A stretch of DNA of 64,000 nucleotides from Engelhardtia mirabilis. GTDB taxonomy: Bacteria > Planctomycetota > UBA1135 > GCA-002686595. Of this stretch, positions 47,662-56,349 are shown in pieces (the first letter of the stretch is position 1; each line of letters begins with the position of its first letter). Under the pieces are notes generated by a model. That model was not told where the DNA came from. It was given only the letters and a program-made list of their open reading frames with translations, and ran no database searches. The DNA lies in assembly GCA_007751255.1 (NCBI GenBank), contig CP036296.1, forward strand, positions 1,178,001-1,242,000, read 5' to 3'. The position numbers and the translations under genes are program-made.

Positions 47662-49851
47662 ATGCCCACCTCTCGCCTGTTTGCCCTCGGGCACGGCGCC
47701 GCGGTCCTCGCGCTGCTGCCCGCGTCCGCCTTCGCCCAGTTCACGGTCAACACCACCGCCGACACGCCCGACGCGAACCCGGGCGACGGCATCTGCGCCG
47801 ACGCGGCGGGCAACTGCTCCCTGCGCGCGGCGATTCAGGAATCGAACGCGCTCGGCGGTGGCGTGGTCCTGCTCGCGCCCGGAGCCGTCTACTCCCTGAC
47901 CCTGACCGGAGCGGGCGAGGACGGCGCCGCGACCGGCGACCTGGACGTCACCGGGCGCTTGGTCCTGCGCGGCAATGGGGCGACGATCGACGGCCTCGGC
48001 GCCGACCGGATCTTCGACGTGGCCTCCGGCGCGTCGCTGCTCGTCGCGGGGCTGACGGTGACCGGCGGTGGCGTCGTCGGGGAGAGCGGTGGCGCCTTCC
48101 GCAACCGCGGGAGCCTCGCCGTGCAGCGCTCGTCGATCACGAACAGCGTTGCCAGCGGCGCCGGCGCTTCGGGGGGCGGCATCTTCAACGAAGGTGGCAC
48201 GCTGCGAGTGCTCGACTCGTCGATCGAAGGTTGTTCGGCCGAGCGCGCAGGCGGCGCGATCGAAGCCAATGCGGGCGATGCCGAGCTCACGGGCACCCTG
48301 GTGCAGGCCAACGCTGCCGGGCCGAATCCGGGCAACGGCGGCGGCTTGCACCTGACCGGCGCGGGCCAGGTCCGGGTGCTGGACAGCAGCTTCTTCGGCA
48401 ACACGGCCGAGGCCGAGGGCGGCGGACTGTGGAACTCGAGCGACGGCAACATGACCGTCGACGACACGGAAGTGCGCTCCAACGAGGCCCGCGGCAGCGC
48501 CGCGGACCAGGGCGGCGGCGGCCTCTTCAACGACGGCGGAAGCCTGACGGTGCGACGCACCCTGGTCCGCGACAACCTCGCCGTCACCGGCTCGGGCTCG
48601 GGCGGCGGTCTGCTCAACGATGGCGGTCAGGTCAGCGTCGAGCTGTCGATCCTGCGCGCGAACCGCTCCAACCGCGCCGGTGGCGGCGTCGAAGCCAAGG
48701 GCGGCACGACGACCCTCTTCAACTGCGAGCTCTCCCAGAACGAGACGGGCGCGTCGCCCGGCAACGGTGGTGGCCTGCACCTGACTGGCGAGGGCCAGGT
48801 CACGGTCGAGCTGACGGACGTGATCGGCAACCGGGCCGGGGCAGAGGGCGGCGGCCTGTGGAACTCCTCGACCGGCACGATGACGGTCCGTCACAGCGTG
48901 GTGATGAACAACTCGGCCAGTGGCGACGCCTCGGACCAAGGCGGCGGAGGCCTGTTCAACGACGGCGGCGAGCTGCGGGTCGAGAACTGCACGGTGTCGG
49001 GCAACGCGGCCGACGGCGCGGCGGGTTCCGGCGGCGGCCTGCTCAACTTCGGCGGGCTCGTGACCGTGGTCGGCACGCGCATGGAGGGCAACGAGGCCCA
49101 GCGCGCCGGTGGCGGGATCGAGGCCAACGGCGGTACCACCGACGTGGACGGCGGCGTGCTGTGGATGAACCGCTGCGGTCCGGCCCCGGGCAACGGCGGC
49201 GCCCTGCACCTGACCGGCGCCGGCACGGTCGACGTGACCGGAACCGCGGTGCAGGCCAACGAGGCCGCGGCCGAGGGCGGCGGCCTGTGGAACTCGGCCG
49301 TCGGAACGATGACGGTCACCGACTGCGACGTGTCCGGCAACCGCGCCAGCGGTGACGGGGCGGACCGGGGCGGCGGGGGCCTGTTCAACGACGGCGGCCT
49401 GTTGACTGTCAGCGGCGGGACCTTGAGCGGCAACGAGGCCGACGGCGCGGCCGGTTCGGGCGGCGGCGTGCTGAACGACGGGGGCGAGCTGGTGCTGAGC
49501 GGCGTCACGATCGCCGGCAACCGCTCCCAACGGGCCGGCGGGGGCGTCGAGGCCAAGCTCGGCACCACCAGCCTCGAGCGCGTGCGGCTGCACGGCAACC
49601 AGACCGGCCCGGCGCCCGGCAACGGCGGGGGCCTGCACCTGACCGGGGCCGGCTTCGTCGACGTGCTCGACTCGTCGGTCACCGAGAACGTGGCCTCCAA
49701 CGAGGGCGGCGGCCTGTGGAACTCGTCCACCGGCGTGATGACCGTGACGAGCTCGCGCATCGGCGCCAACCTGTCGCTGGTCGGCGACAACCTCTTCAAC
49801 GACGGCGGCAGCTTCACCGTCGACGGAGCGGACGTGCCGCTCGGGGGCTGA
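47662..49851 (+). CDS. Secreted CSLREA-type beta-helix protein with exact 143-residue repeats
   Basis: The protein has 729 residues from the ATG at 47662, which follows AGGAG. The signal peptide is MPTSRLFALGHGAAVLALLP followed by ASAFAQ. A CSLREA-type motif (CSLRAAIQESNA) follows a TTADTPDANPGDG segment, which marks a family of surface beta-helix proteins. From about 48.1 kb the coding sequence is a tandem array in which GNGGGLHLTG, GGGLWNS, GGGGLFNDGG and SGGGLLNDGG recur in order. The GNGG marker lies at 48331, 48760, 49189 and 49618, exactly 429 bp apart. There is no shared terminal beta module; the sequence ends after the last partial repeat. Role probably structural or adhesive at the cell surface. 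Confidence 0.88.
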   Translation: MPTSRLFALGHGAAVLALLPASAFAQFTVNTTADTPDANPGDGICADAAGNCSLRAAIQESNALGGGVVLLAPGAVYSLTLTGAGEDGAATGDLDVTGRLVLRGNGATIDGLGADRIFDVASGASLLVAGLTVTGGGVVGESGGAFRNRGSLAVQRSSITNSVASGAGASGGGIFNEGGTLRVLDSSIEGCSAERAGGAIEANAGDAELTGTLVQANAAGPNPGNGGGLHLTGAGQVRVLDSSFFGNTAEAEGGGLWNSSDGNMTVDDTEVRSNEARGSAADQGGGGLFNDGGSLTVRRTLVRDNLAVTGSGSGGGLLNDGGQVSVELSILRANRSNRAGGGVEAKGGTTTLFNCELSQNETGASPGNGGGLHLTGEGQVTVELTDVIGNRAGAEGGGLWNSSTGTMTVRHSVVMNNSASGDASDQGGGGLFNDGGELRVENCTVSGNAADGAAGSGGGLLNFGGLVTVVGTRMEGNEAQRAGGGIEANGGTTDVDGGVLWMNRCGPAPGNGGALHLTGAGTVDVTGTAVQANEAAAEGGGLWNSAVGTMTVTDCDVSGNRASGDGADRGGGGLFNDGGLLTVSGGTLSGNEADGAAGSGGGVLNDGGELVLSGVTIAGNRSQRAGGGVEAKLGTTSLERVRLHGNQTGPAPGNGGGLHLTGAGFVDVLDSSVTENVASNEGGGLWNSSTGVMTVTSSRIGANLSLVGDNLFNDGGSFTVDGADVPLGG
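48331..49800 (+). repeat. Tandem coding repeat, 429-bp (143-residue) unit
   Basis: The marker GGCAACGG begins at 48331, 48760, 49189 and 49618. Three full periods and one partial one are present, and part of a further unit precedes 48331. Neighbouring units keep the length exactly but differ in many bases, so the repeat is old and held in frame. Confidence 0.85.
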
Positions 49852-49873
49852 GGTCGCAAGGGTCCGTGAACGG

Positions 49874-49913
49874 CGAGGGCCGCGGTGGAGGGAGTTCTCC
49901 ACCGCGGCCCTCG
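49874..49913. terminator. Terminator hairpin between convergent genes
   Basis: Arms 49874-49890 and 49897-49913 are perfectly complementary over 17 bases with a six-base loop (GGAGTT). It lies between the convergent beta-helix gene and FG-GAP gene. The remaining ~180 bp of the gap holds nothing I recognise. Confidence 0.75.
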
Positions 49914-50095
49914 TCGCTTGCGGCTCCAGGCGCGCCGATCGCCTGGGCCGGCCAGGCGGCGCGGACTTCCGCGAGAGTTCGGAGCGCGGTTCCGCGGAGT
50001 TCCGGGTCAGGCGTCCGCAGGAACGCGCGGGAGCTGCTTCCGAGTCGGGACCTGCCCGTTTCGACGGTCTGCGTGCTGTCGACCTCCGTCGCTGA

Positions 50096-51676
50096 CTACA
50101 GCCCGTAGCCCAACCGATCGCCCTTCTCGGGCGTCTCGACCGGATCCAGCTGGTCCTGCCAGCTGTAGAGACCCAGGTAGCTGTCCCCGAGCAGCAAGCC
50201 GTGGGAGACCTGCCCCACCTGCCCGGCCTTCTTCCCCAGGTCCTCGAAGGGGGCGCCGATCGCCAGGTTCCCGTTCTCGTAGTAGCCGACGAAGAAGTCG
50301 TCGCCGTCGTAGGGCAGGCCGTAGTTCGCGAGGGTGTAGCCGAAGCGGTCGCCGCTCTCGGAAGGCTCGGCCCCACCGTATTCCGAGTCCTGGGTGATGG
50401 TGATGCTGCTCAGGTCGAAGATGTTGAACCAGAAGGTCTGGATCAGGCGGGTCAGCACGTGCACCGCGCCGGCGTCGGTGGCGCTACCGACGTCCTCGAA
50501 GGGAACGCCGATGGCGAGGGAAGCGGTGCCGTCCCCGCGCACCGGCGCGGCCAGGGAGTAGCCGAAGGCGTCGCCGACCTCGAGCTTCTCGCCCCAGGCG
50601 CCGTTCATGCCCTGGTGCAGGAAGGTGCTGAAGTCGTGCACCAGCCCCTTGGACGGGAAGCCGTACAGCACGTGCACGGCGCCCGCGTCCTCGACCTTGT
50701 CGGGGTTCTCGCCGGGCACGCCGATGGCGAGGTCGTCGGCGCCGTCGGGCTGGTTGAGGCCGGGGAAGTGGAAGTCACCGGCGGCCAAGGACCAGCCGAA
50801 GTTGTCGGCGTACTCCGTCTCGTCGACGATGCCGGGGGAGTCCTGAGTCCAGAATTGCTGATTGTCGAAGTCGAGCTTGCCGCCGTAGAAGGGGATGATC
50901 TGCACGGCGCCGGCATCGACGGCCTTGTTCACGTCCTCGTGCGGGATGCCCACCGCCAAGTCGTCGTAGCCGTCGCCCCGGAAGTCCCCGGCGACAAGTT
51001 CGAAGCCGAAGAAGTCCCACACCTCGCGTTGATCGAGCAGGCCGCCGACGCCCTGGCGGTAGTAGGTCGCGCCGTCGCCGGTCAGGCCCACCTTCACTTG
51101 GCCCAGCAGCACGTGCACGCAGCCTGAGGCGTCGATGGAGTCCGTGTCCTCGAAGGGCGCGCCCACGGCCAAGTCGCTGATGCCGTCGCCGTTGAAGTCG
51201 CCGCTGGCCAAGGACCAACCGAAGCCGTCCGACGCCTCGGCCTCGTCCTCGACGCCGAAGGTGTCCTGGGTCAGCGCGTCGCCCTTGTCGTGGGTCAGAC
51301 CGAACTTGCTGCCACGGAAGAAGGTCACCACGCCGGCCGCCGCGATGCCGTTCACGCTGGCCGCGGGAGCCGCCACGGCCAGGTCGTCGAAGCCGTCGCC
51401 GTCGAAGTCCCCCCAGGCGAGTGCCTGGCCGAAGTTCGCATAGGCCTCGGGCCCGCCGTTCCACTGCGTCGCGGGTTGGACGAGGTTCTGACGGTCGCCG
51501 TCGCCGTACAGCACGCTCACGGTCCCGGCCTGCTTCAGGTTGGCGAGGGTCTCGTAGGGCGCTCCGGCGGCCAGGTCGCTCTGCCCGTCGCCGTTGAAGT
51601 CCTGGGCGCGGGCGAGGGGGGCGAGGGTGGCGAGCAGGACGAGGGCGAGGGTCGGAGCGGAGTTGGACTGCTGCAT
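50096..51676 (-). CDS. Secreted FG-GAP (integrin-type) repeat protein
   Basis: The protein has 526 residues from the ATG at 51676. The signal peptide is MQQSNSAPTLALVLLATLAP. The body consists of about seven integrin-type FG-GAP blades, each with a calcium-loop motif and an LA-x-GxPxED segment, such as DFNGDGQSDLAAGAPYE, DFDGDGFDDLAVAAP, DFNGDGISDLAVGAPFED and DFRGDGYDDLAVGIPHED. It lacks the terminal module seen on several others. The frame is open for another 3 kb upstream, but that region is antisense to the plus-strand genes and has no protein-like pattern. It is divergent from the gene at 52013. Confidence 0.86.
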   Translation of the reverse strand: MQQSNSAPTLALVLLATLAPLARAQDFNGDGQSDLAAGAPYETLANLKQAGTVSVLYGDGDRQNLVQPATQWNGGPEAYANFGQALAWGDFDGDGFDDLAVAAPAASVNGIAAAGVVTFFRGSKFGLTHDKGDALTQDTFGVEDEAEASDGFGWSLASGDFNGDGISDLAVGAPFEDTDSIDASGCVHVLLGQVKVGLTGDGATYYRQGVGGLLDQREVWDFFGFELVAGDFRGDGYDDLAVGIPHEDVNKAVDAGAVQIIPFYGGKLDFDNQQFWTQDSPGIVDETEYADNFGWSLAAGDFHFPGLNQPDGADDLAIGVPGENPDKVEDAGAVHVLYGFPSKGLVHDFSTFLHQGMNGAWGEKLEVGDAFGYSLAAPVRGDGTASLAIGVPFEDVGSATDAGAVHVLTRLIQTFWFNIFDLSSITITQDSEYGGAEPSESGDRFGYTLANYGLPYDGDDFFVGYYENGNLAIGAPFEDLGKKAGQVGQVSHGLLLGDSYLGLYSWQDQLDPVETPEKGDRLGYGL

Positions 51677-52012
51677 GGTCGGGCGGGTTGCTGGGGGGGC
51701 GTCGGTCGAACACGACCCCATCCGTCGTCGCGCGCAGGTGTGGCGACCGATCTCGCGGCAGGGGCGGAATCCGGGGCCGGTCCCGGGCGCGGGCGCGAGT
51801 CGGTGACGGCGCCATGGGCTCGGTGGGGTGCCGACCGCACTCGCCCGCTCGATCCCGGGAAGGAGTTCCCATTGACCTGAAACACCCGCTCGGCGGCGGG
51901 GCACCTCACGGGCGAATCGCGCGCCCAAGCGCCGAGCCACCAGTGTGGTGGCCGGTGTTCCGGTCTCCCGGCGGCGCGCCGTCAATCGAACCGCCACAGC
52001 CCCACCGCTCCA
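51677..52012. other. 336-bp divergent intergenic region
   Basis: The gap separates the start of the FG-GAP gene at 51676 and that at 52013. It should hold both promoters. No convincing promoter element, binding-site repeat or small gene is seen. Confidence 0.5.
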
Positions 52013-53575
52013 ATGTCTTGCAACCACCGATGGCTCTTGCCCGTGGCCCTCGCGGCCTGTCCGACCCTCGCCGAGGCCCAGTGCATCGCCCAGGACCTCG
52101 TGCCCGCGCCCCCCTTGCCCGAGTTCAGCCAGCTCGGTCAGTCCGTGGCCTTCGACGGGCAGACCATCGCGGTCGGCCACACCTTCGTCCCGGCCCCCAG
52201 TGGCGAGATTGGCCTCGTCAACCTGTTCGGACCGGGCTCGGGCGGTCTCTGGATCCCGACGGCGACGGTCCCGGGTCCGGCGACCGATCCGCAGAGTTGG
52301 TTCGGGAGGGCCGTGGCCGTCGACGGCCGTTGGCTGGCCGTGGGCGCGCCGATGGAGAGTGGGACGCTTCCGAACAGCGGGGCGGTCTACGTCTACCAGT
52401 TGATCGGCGGTCAGCCGGTCTTCTTCGAGAAGCTGCGCTCCACCGGCCGGCAGTTGGGGCGCTCGCTGGCGCTCGAGGGCGGGCGCCTCTTGGCCGGCGG
52501 TGACGACGCGGCCCACGTGTTCGAGCTGGGCCCGAACGGTTGGATCGCGACCCAGGATCTCTTCGCCCCGCCGAGTCCCGGCGCGGCCGAGTTCGGCGCC
52601 AGCGTGACTTTGGACGGCGACACCCTGGCGGTGGGCTCGCCCTGGTTCGACGCGGGGCCGAGCCTCGGGCAGGGCAACGTCGGCTCGGTGCGCCTCTACG
52701 ACCGGGTGGCGGGGCAGTGGCAGTTCACCCAGCAGTTCGAGGGCGAGCTCGCGCAGGGCAACTTCGGCCAGTCCGTGTCCTTGTCGGGCGAGCGCCTGGC
52801 GGTGGGCGCCTACCGCGGAGGTGCGGGTGCGATCGGCGCCAGCCACACGGGCGCCGCCTTCGTCTTCGATCGCAGCGGCGGGGCGTGGGTCCAGCAGCAG
52901 AAGCTCTTGCCCTCGGACTCCGCGCCGGGCGACGACTTCGGTTGGTCGGTCGACCTCGAGGGCGATCGCTTGCTGGTCGGCGGAATCAAGTCGTCGGGCC
53001 CGGGTCGGGCCTTCGTCTTCGACCTGGTCGGGTCCACGTGGTCCGAGCAGCAGGTGGTCGAGCCGCTGGCCCTCGACGGCAACGGGTTCGGCGTCGCCGT
53101 GGCCCAGAGCTCCGGCCGTTGCGTGGTGGGATCGTTCAGCAAGTCCACCCGCACCCAACTGCTCCAGCAGGGCGAGCCGCTGTTCGCCTGCCCGGACTCG
53201 ATCTCGGTCGCGAGCGGCGGACGTCAGGACCTGTTCGTGGACGGCGGAGCGGCGTCGGCGGGCCTGATCTACCTCGTGCTCGGCTCGGCGAGCGGGACCT
53301 CGCCGGGGATCCCGTTGGGCGGCTTCCTGCTCCCGCTGGTCGCCGACGGCTACTTCCAACTCACCCTGTCCGAGCCGAGCAGCGGACCCCTCGCGGGAAC
53401 CCTGGGGGTCCTCGACGGATCGGGCTTCGCGACCGCGGGCGTCCAGGTGCCGGCGGGCCTGTCCCCGGCCCTGGTCGGGGTGCAGTTGAGCCACGCCGCT
53501 TGCGTGCTCGACCCCGCCGGGCCGCCGGTGGTGACTCTGGTCAGCGACGCGGCGTCGCTGCAGTTGCTGCCGTAG
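52013..53575 (+). CDS. Secreted FG-GAP-like propeller protein
   Basis: The protein has 520 residues. The N-terminal signal (about 1-22) ends in LAEAQ. Residues ~30-390 contain repeats of the form F-G-x-S/A-V-A-x-DG-x-x-LAVGAP: SQLGQSVAFDGQTIAVGH, WFGRAVAVDGRWLAVGAP, EFGASVTLDGDTLAVGSP and DFGWSVDLEGDRLLVGG, characteristic of a seven-bladed FG-GAP propeller without calcium loops. The last ~110 residues are a beta-rich module of the type shared by exported proteins in this window. It is followed by a terminator hairpin at 53598. Confidence 0.83.
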   Translation: MSCNHRWLLPVALAACPTLAEAQCIAQDLVPAPPLPEFSQLGQSVAFDGQTIAVGHTFVPAPSGEIGLVNLFGPGSGGLWIPTATVPGPATDPQSWFGRAVAVDGRWLAVGAPMESGTLPNSGAVYVYQLIGGQPVFFEKLRSTGRQLGRSLALEGGRLLAGGDDAAHVFELGPNGWIATQDLFAPPSPGAAEFGASVTLDGDTLAVGSPWFDAGPSLGQGNVGSVRLYDRVAGQWQFTQQFEGELAQGNFGQSVSLSGERLAVGAYRGGAGAIGASHTGAAFVFDRSGGAWVQQQKLLPSDSAPGDDFGWSVDLEGDRLLVGGIKSSGPGRAFVFDLVGSTWSEQQVVEPLALDGNGFGVAVAQSSGRCVVGSFSKSTRTQLLQQGEPLFACPDSISVASGGRQDLFVDGGAASAGLIYLVLGSASGTSPGIPLGGFLLPLVADGYFQLTLSEPSSGPLAGTLGVLDGSGFATAGVQVPAGLSPALVGVQLSHAACVLDPAGPPVVTLVSDAASLQLLP

Positions 53576-53597
53576 CCCCGGGGCTCGTCGTGGCCGA

Positions 53598-53629
53598 GCC
53601 GGCGCCGGGAAGCGACTCCCGGCGCCGGC
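53598..53629. terminator. Terminator hairpin
   Basis: Arms 53598-53610 and 53617-53629 pair perfectly over 13 bases around a six-base loop. It lies 22 bp after the stop of the FG-GAP-like gene and insulates the following imuA gene. Confidence 0.7.
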
Positions 53630-53717
53630 GCCGTCCGAAGTGGGGGTCGTCGCGGGACTTGGGGGACGGGCGCGGGGTTCTCCACCGGACCGGAACAGAA
53701 TCCGAATCCGAGGCCCG

Positions 53718-53737
53718 AACAAAACGCTACCTTCGGC
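53718..53737 (+). promoter_or_regulatory. Motif shared by imuA and imuB upstream regions (imuA copy)
   Basis: The segment AACAAAACGCTACCTTCGGC is directly ahead of imuA (ATG at 53741). Sixteen of its 20 bases match the segment at 56242-56261 ahead of imuB, and no other copy was noticed in the window. Since imuAB is damage-inducible in other bacteria, it may combine a -10 element (TACCTT) with a repressor site; with that -10 the imuA transcript would be leaderless. Inference. Confidence 0.4.
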
Positions 53738-53740
53738 GCC

Positions 53741-54802
53741 ATGCAGCCCCGCCGAGACGCCCTCGAGTCCCTTGTGCGCCAGGTCCGCGTGTTGGAGCGC
53801 GGGGCCGAGCGTCCCGAGCGCCCGCCCCTGGCCACCGGCTGGCCGGGGGTGGATCGGTTGCTCGGCCAGGGGGCTGGTGGGGAGGTGGGCGGCGGCCTGG
53901 CCCGCGGCGCGGTGCACGAGTGGCTCGGCCTCGACACCCCGCGCCTGGCCCACGGTGCCGGTGCGGAGAGCACCCGCGGCGGGAAGGTCGGTTGGACGCC
54001 GCCGTTGTTCCTGTTGGCGCACCTGGCCTGGCGCGCGCTGACGGCGCAGGGGGAACTCGAGGCGAGCGGCGCGCGGGACGAGCGTTGGGTGCTGTGGATC
54101 GGCCGGCGCGTGTGGCCCTACCCGCGCACGCTGACGCGCGAGGGGGGCTTGTTGGAGTGCGCGGCGAAGTGTGTCGACGCGACTCGGTCGACCGCTCCCC
54201 TCGAAGGCGCGCGCTTCGAGCTCGAGCTGGGCGACGCGCCGCGCGCGCGCCCCGGCGGCGCGACCTCGGCCCGCGCCCTGCTCGACCGCTCGCTCTTCAT
54301 CGACCCGCCCGACCGCAAGGGCCTGTTGTGGGCCGTGGACGCAGCCCTGCGCTGCCCCTCGGTGGCGGCGGTCGTAGCCGACGGCTCGAACCTGACCATG
54401 CCCGCCAGCCGCCGCCTGCAACTCGCCGCCGAAGCCGGCTCGGGCCTGTGCCTGCTCGCCAAGCCCCCCGACGAAATACGCCAACTCTCCGCCGCCGCCA
54501 CCCGCTGGCGCGTGCGCCGTGGGGGCCCGGTGTCGGCGGCGGTGTCCACCCGCGACGAGGATCCGGACGACCTCACCACCGACCCCCTCGACCCGAACGA
54601 CCGCCCCCGCTGGGAACTCGAACTCGTGCGCTGCAAAGCCGGCTTCGCGCGGGTGACTGTGGGGATAGACGGGGCCTGCGTGCGCGCGCGTCCTGGGATC
54701 TCGAGGAGGGGCCCCGACCGCGCGCCCGAAATGCGTCCGGCGACACCCCGTGGCCATCGGCCCGTGGGCACCTCGGCCCGGAACGGGAGCCTGGGGTCCT
54801 GA
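53741..54802 (+). CDS. imuA: ImuA-like, RecA-related mutagenesis protein
   Basis: The protein has 353 residues. It has the fold pattern of ImuA/SulA-like RecA relatives: TGWPGVDRLLGQGAGGEVGG, GLARGAVHEWLG, a strand ending VLWIGRRVWPYP, and ALRCPSVAAVVADGS (the Walker B-like strand). There is no Walker A GKT motif, in keeping with other ImuA proteins that do not hydrolyse ATP. In other bacteria, ImuA, ImuB and DnaE2 together carry out error-prone translesion synthesis. The C-terminal ~45 residues are Arg/Gly/Pro-rich and probably disordered. imuB follows after a Fic gene, which is unusual. Confidence 0.85.
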   Translation: MQPRRDALESLVRQVRVLERGAERPERPPLATGWPGVDRLLGQGAGGEVGGGLARGAVHEWLGLDTPRLAHGAGAESTRGGKVGWTPPLFLLAHLAWRALTAQGELEASGARDERWVLWIGRRVWPYPRTLTREGGLLECAAKCVDATRSTAPLEGARFELELGDAPRARPGGATSARALLDRSLFIDPPDRKGLLWAVDAALRCPSVAAVVADGSNLTMPASRRLQLAAEAGSGLCLLAKPPDEIRQLSAAATRWRVRRGGPVSAAVSTRDEDPDDLTTDPLDPNDRPRWELELVRCKAGFARVTVGIDGACVRARPGISRRGPDRAPEMRPATPRGHRPVGTSARNGSLGS

Positions 54803-54858
54803 GATGCCCACCTGGCCCGGACCCGCCTCAGCGGCTCCAGGGGCGGGCCTAGGGCCGT

Positions 54859-54923
54859 CTGCGGCGATTGGGCTTCCTAATCGCCGCAGGATCTGCGGCG
54901 ATTAGTGGCCCCAATCGCCGCAG
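54859..54923. promoter_or_regulatory. Four-box inverted repeat array upstream of fic (operator-like)
   Basis: Four copies of a 13-base element (consensus CTGCGGCGATTRG) lie at 54859-54871, 54877-54889 (inverted), 54893-54905 and 54911-54923 (inverted). The inner pair forms a perfect palindrome with a three-base centre (GAT), and the outer pair is also exactly complementary. Box starts are spaced 18, 16 and 18 bases. This looks like an operator for a dimeric regulator; the Fic protein has its own C-terminal winged-helix-like domain and is the obvious candidate. A hairpin terminator for imuA is the alternative. Confidence 0.6.
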
Positions 54924-54954
54924 CGCGCCGATACTCGGGGGCCGGAGCCCCACC

Positions 54955-56061
54955 CTGCCCTACATCCACCAGCACCCCGACTGGCCCCGGTTCACCTGGA
55001 GCGCCGAGGCCCTCGCCAACCGACTCGCGGCGGTCCGTCACCGGCAGGGCGTCCACCTGGGGCGGATGCAGGCCCTCGGCTTCGACCTGCGCGCCGAGGC
55101 CAACCTGGAGGTCCTGGCCACGGAGGTGGTGAAGTCCTGGGCGATCGAGGGCGAGGCGATCGACCGCGACGAGGTGCGCTCGTCGCTCGCCGAGCGGCTG
55201 GGGCTCGAGCTCGCCGGGCTGCCGCGGCCGAGTCGGGCGATCGAGGGGGTCGTCGCGATGATGCTCGACGCCACGCGCGACTTCTCGCGGCCGTTGACGG
55301 CCGAGCGCTTGTTCGGCTGGCACGCCGCGCTCTTCCCGACCGGCCGCTCCGGGCTCGATCCGATCACCGTGGCCGCCTGGCGTCCCGAGTCGGCCGGGGC
55401 GATGCAGGTGATCAGCGGGCGCGTCGGCCGCGAGCGCGTCCACTTCGAAGCGCCCGCCGCCGATCGGCTGGCGGGCGAGATGGCGGCGTTCCTGGACTGG
55501 TTCGAGGGTGGCGACGACGTCGACCCGGTGCTCCGCGCGGGCCTCGCCCACCTGTGGTTCGTCACGATCCACCCCTTCGAGGACGGCAACGGACGCATCG
55601 CCCGCGCCATCGGCGACCTGGTCCTGGCCCGCGCCGATCGCACCGGCCAGCGCTTCTACAGCCTGTCGGCGCAGATCGAGGCCGAGCGCGGCGACTACTA
55701 CCGCGAGCTCGAACGCGCCCAGCGCGGCGGCCTGGACGTCACCGCGTGGCTCGAGTGGTTCCTCGACATCCTCGAGCGGGCCATCGCGGCGTCCGACGGG
55801 ACCCTCGAGCGCGTCCTGCGCAAGGGCCGGCTCTGGCAGCGAGTGGGCGACCGGTCCCTGAACCAGCGCCAGCGGAGGGTCCTCGAGCGGGTCCTCGACG
55901 TCTTCGAGGGCAAGCTGACGTCGTCCAAGTACGCCAAGCTCGCGAAGTGCTCCGCCGACACGGCGCAGCGAGACATTCGAGACCTCCTGGAGCGCGGTCT
56001 CCTCGCCCGCAACGAGGGGGCGGGGCGCAGCACGAGCTACCGGGTCCCGGACGACGTCTGA
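54955..56061 (+). CDS. Fic family AMP-transferase with inhibitory motif and HTH-like tail
   Basis: Fic motif HPFEDGNGRIAR and, before it, an inhibitory helix motif SWAIEGE (S/T-x3-E-G), so the enzyme is self-inhibited in the N-terminal way (class II). The first residues (YIHQHPDWPRFTW) match the DUF4172 domain that typically opens this family. The last ~60 residues (KLTSSKYAKLAKCSADTAQR, DIRDLLERGLLARN) form a winged-helix-like region that may bind DNA. The protein should transfer AMP from ATP to a hydroxyl side chain of a target. Start is uncertain: the family start suggests the CTG at 54955, with GGAG ten bases upstream. TTG at 54868 is the only canonical start codon in frame but lies within the operator-like repeats. 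Confidence 0.88.
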   Translation: MPYIHQHPDWPRFTWSAEALANRLAAVRHRQGVHLGRMQALGFDLRAEANLEVLATEVVKSWAIEGEAIDRDEVRSSLAERLGLELAGLPRPSRAIEGVVAMMLDATRDFSRPLTAERLFGWHAALFPTGRSGLDPITVAAWRPESAGAMQVISGRVGRERVHFEAPAADRLAGEMAAFLDWFEGGDDVDPVLRAGLAHLWFVTIHPFEDGNGRIARAIGDLVLARADRTGQRFYSLSAQIEAERGDYYRELERAQRGGLDVTAWLEWFLDILERAIAASDGTLERVLRKGRLWQRVGDRSLNQRQRRVLERVLDVFEGKLTSSKYAKLAKCSADTAQRDIRDLLERGLLARNEGAGRSTSYRVPDDV

Positions 56062-56241
56062 CCGCGGCGCCGGCGCGACCCCGGCCCTTGCCGAGCGCGC
56101 CGCCCCGCACGACTTGCGAAGCCCCGCCCGCGGACCCTCGCGGCGGGCGCGGGATCGACCCCAGGGCCTTTCGGACCAAGGGCTTGCGTCGGAGGGCGCG
56201 CGGCGGGTGGGGGGCCTCCATCTCGGCGCCGCCGCGACGCT

Positions 56242-56261
56242 AACAAAAGCCTACCATCGGC
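56242..56261 (+). promoter_or_regulatory. Motif shared by imuA and imuB upstream regions (imuB copy)
   Basis: The segment AACAAAAGCCTACCATCGGC matches the imuA copy at 53718-53737 at 16 of 20 bases, including AACAAAA, CTACC and TCGGC. It lies 88 bp ahead of the GTG start of imuB, so imuB appears to have its own promoter despite the Fic gene in between. Confidence 0.4.
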
Positions 56262-56349
56262 CGGTCAGGCGGATCGGGTCCGGGGGCCGCCCCGGGGAGG
56301 AGGCCCGGTCCCCGCGACGGTCCCGTTCGCCCTCCAACCCCTCCCCACG

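Noticed and set aside
47608-50376. Minus-strand open frame opposite the CSLREA-type gene
   Set aside because: Mirror of the repeats in the real gene; no motif of its own.
53741-54802. imuA product as RecA itself
   Set aside because: There is no Walker A GKT motif and the length and neighbours fit ImuA.
51677-54811. Upstream extension of the FG-GAP gene giving a product of about 1570 residues
   Set aside because: The signal peptide begins at 51676; the extension is antisense to the 52013 gene and imuA and has no domain.
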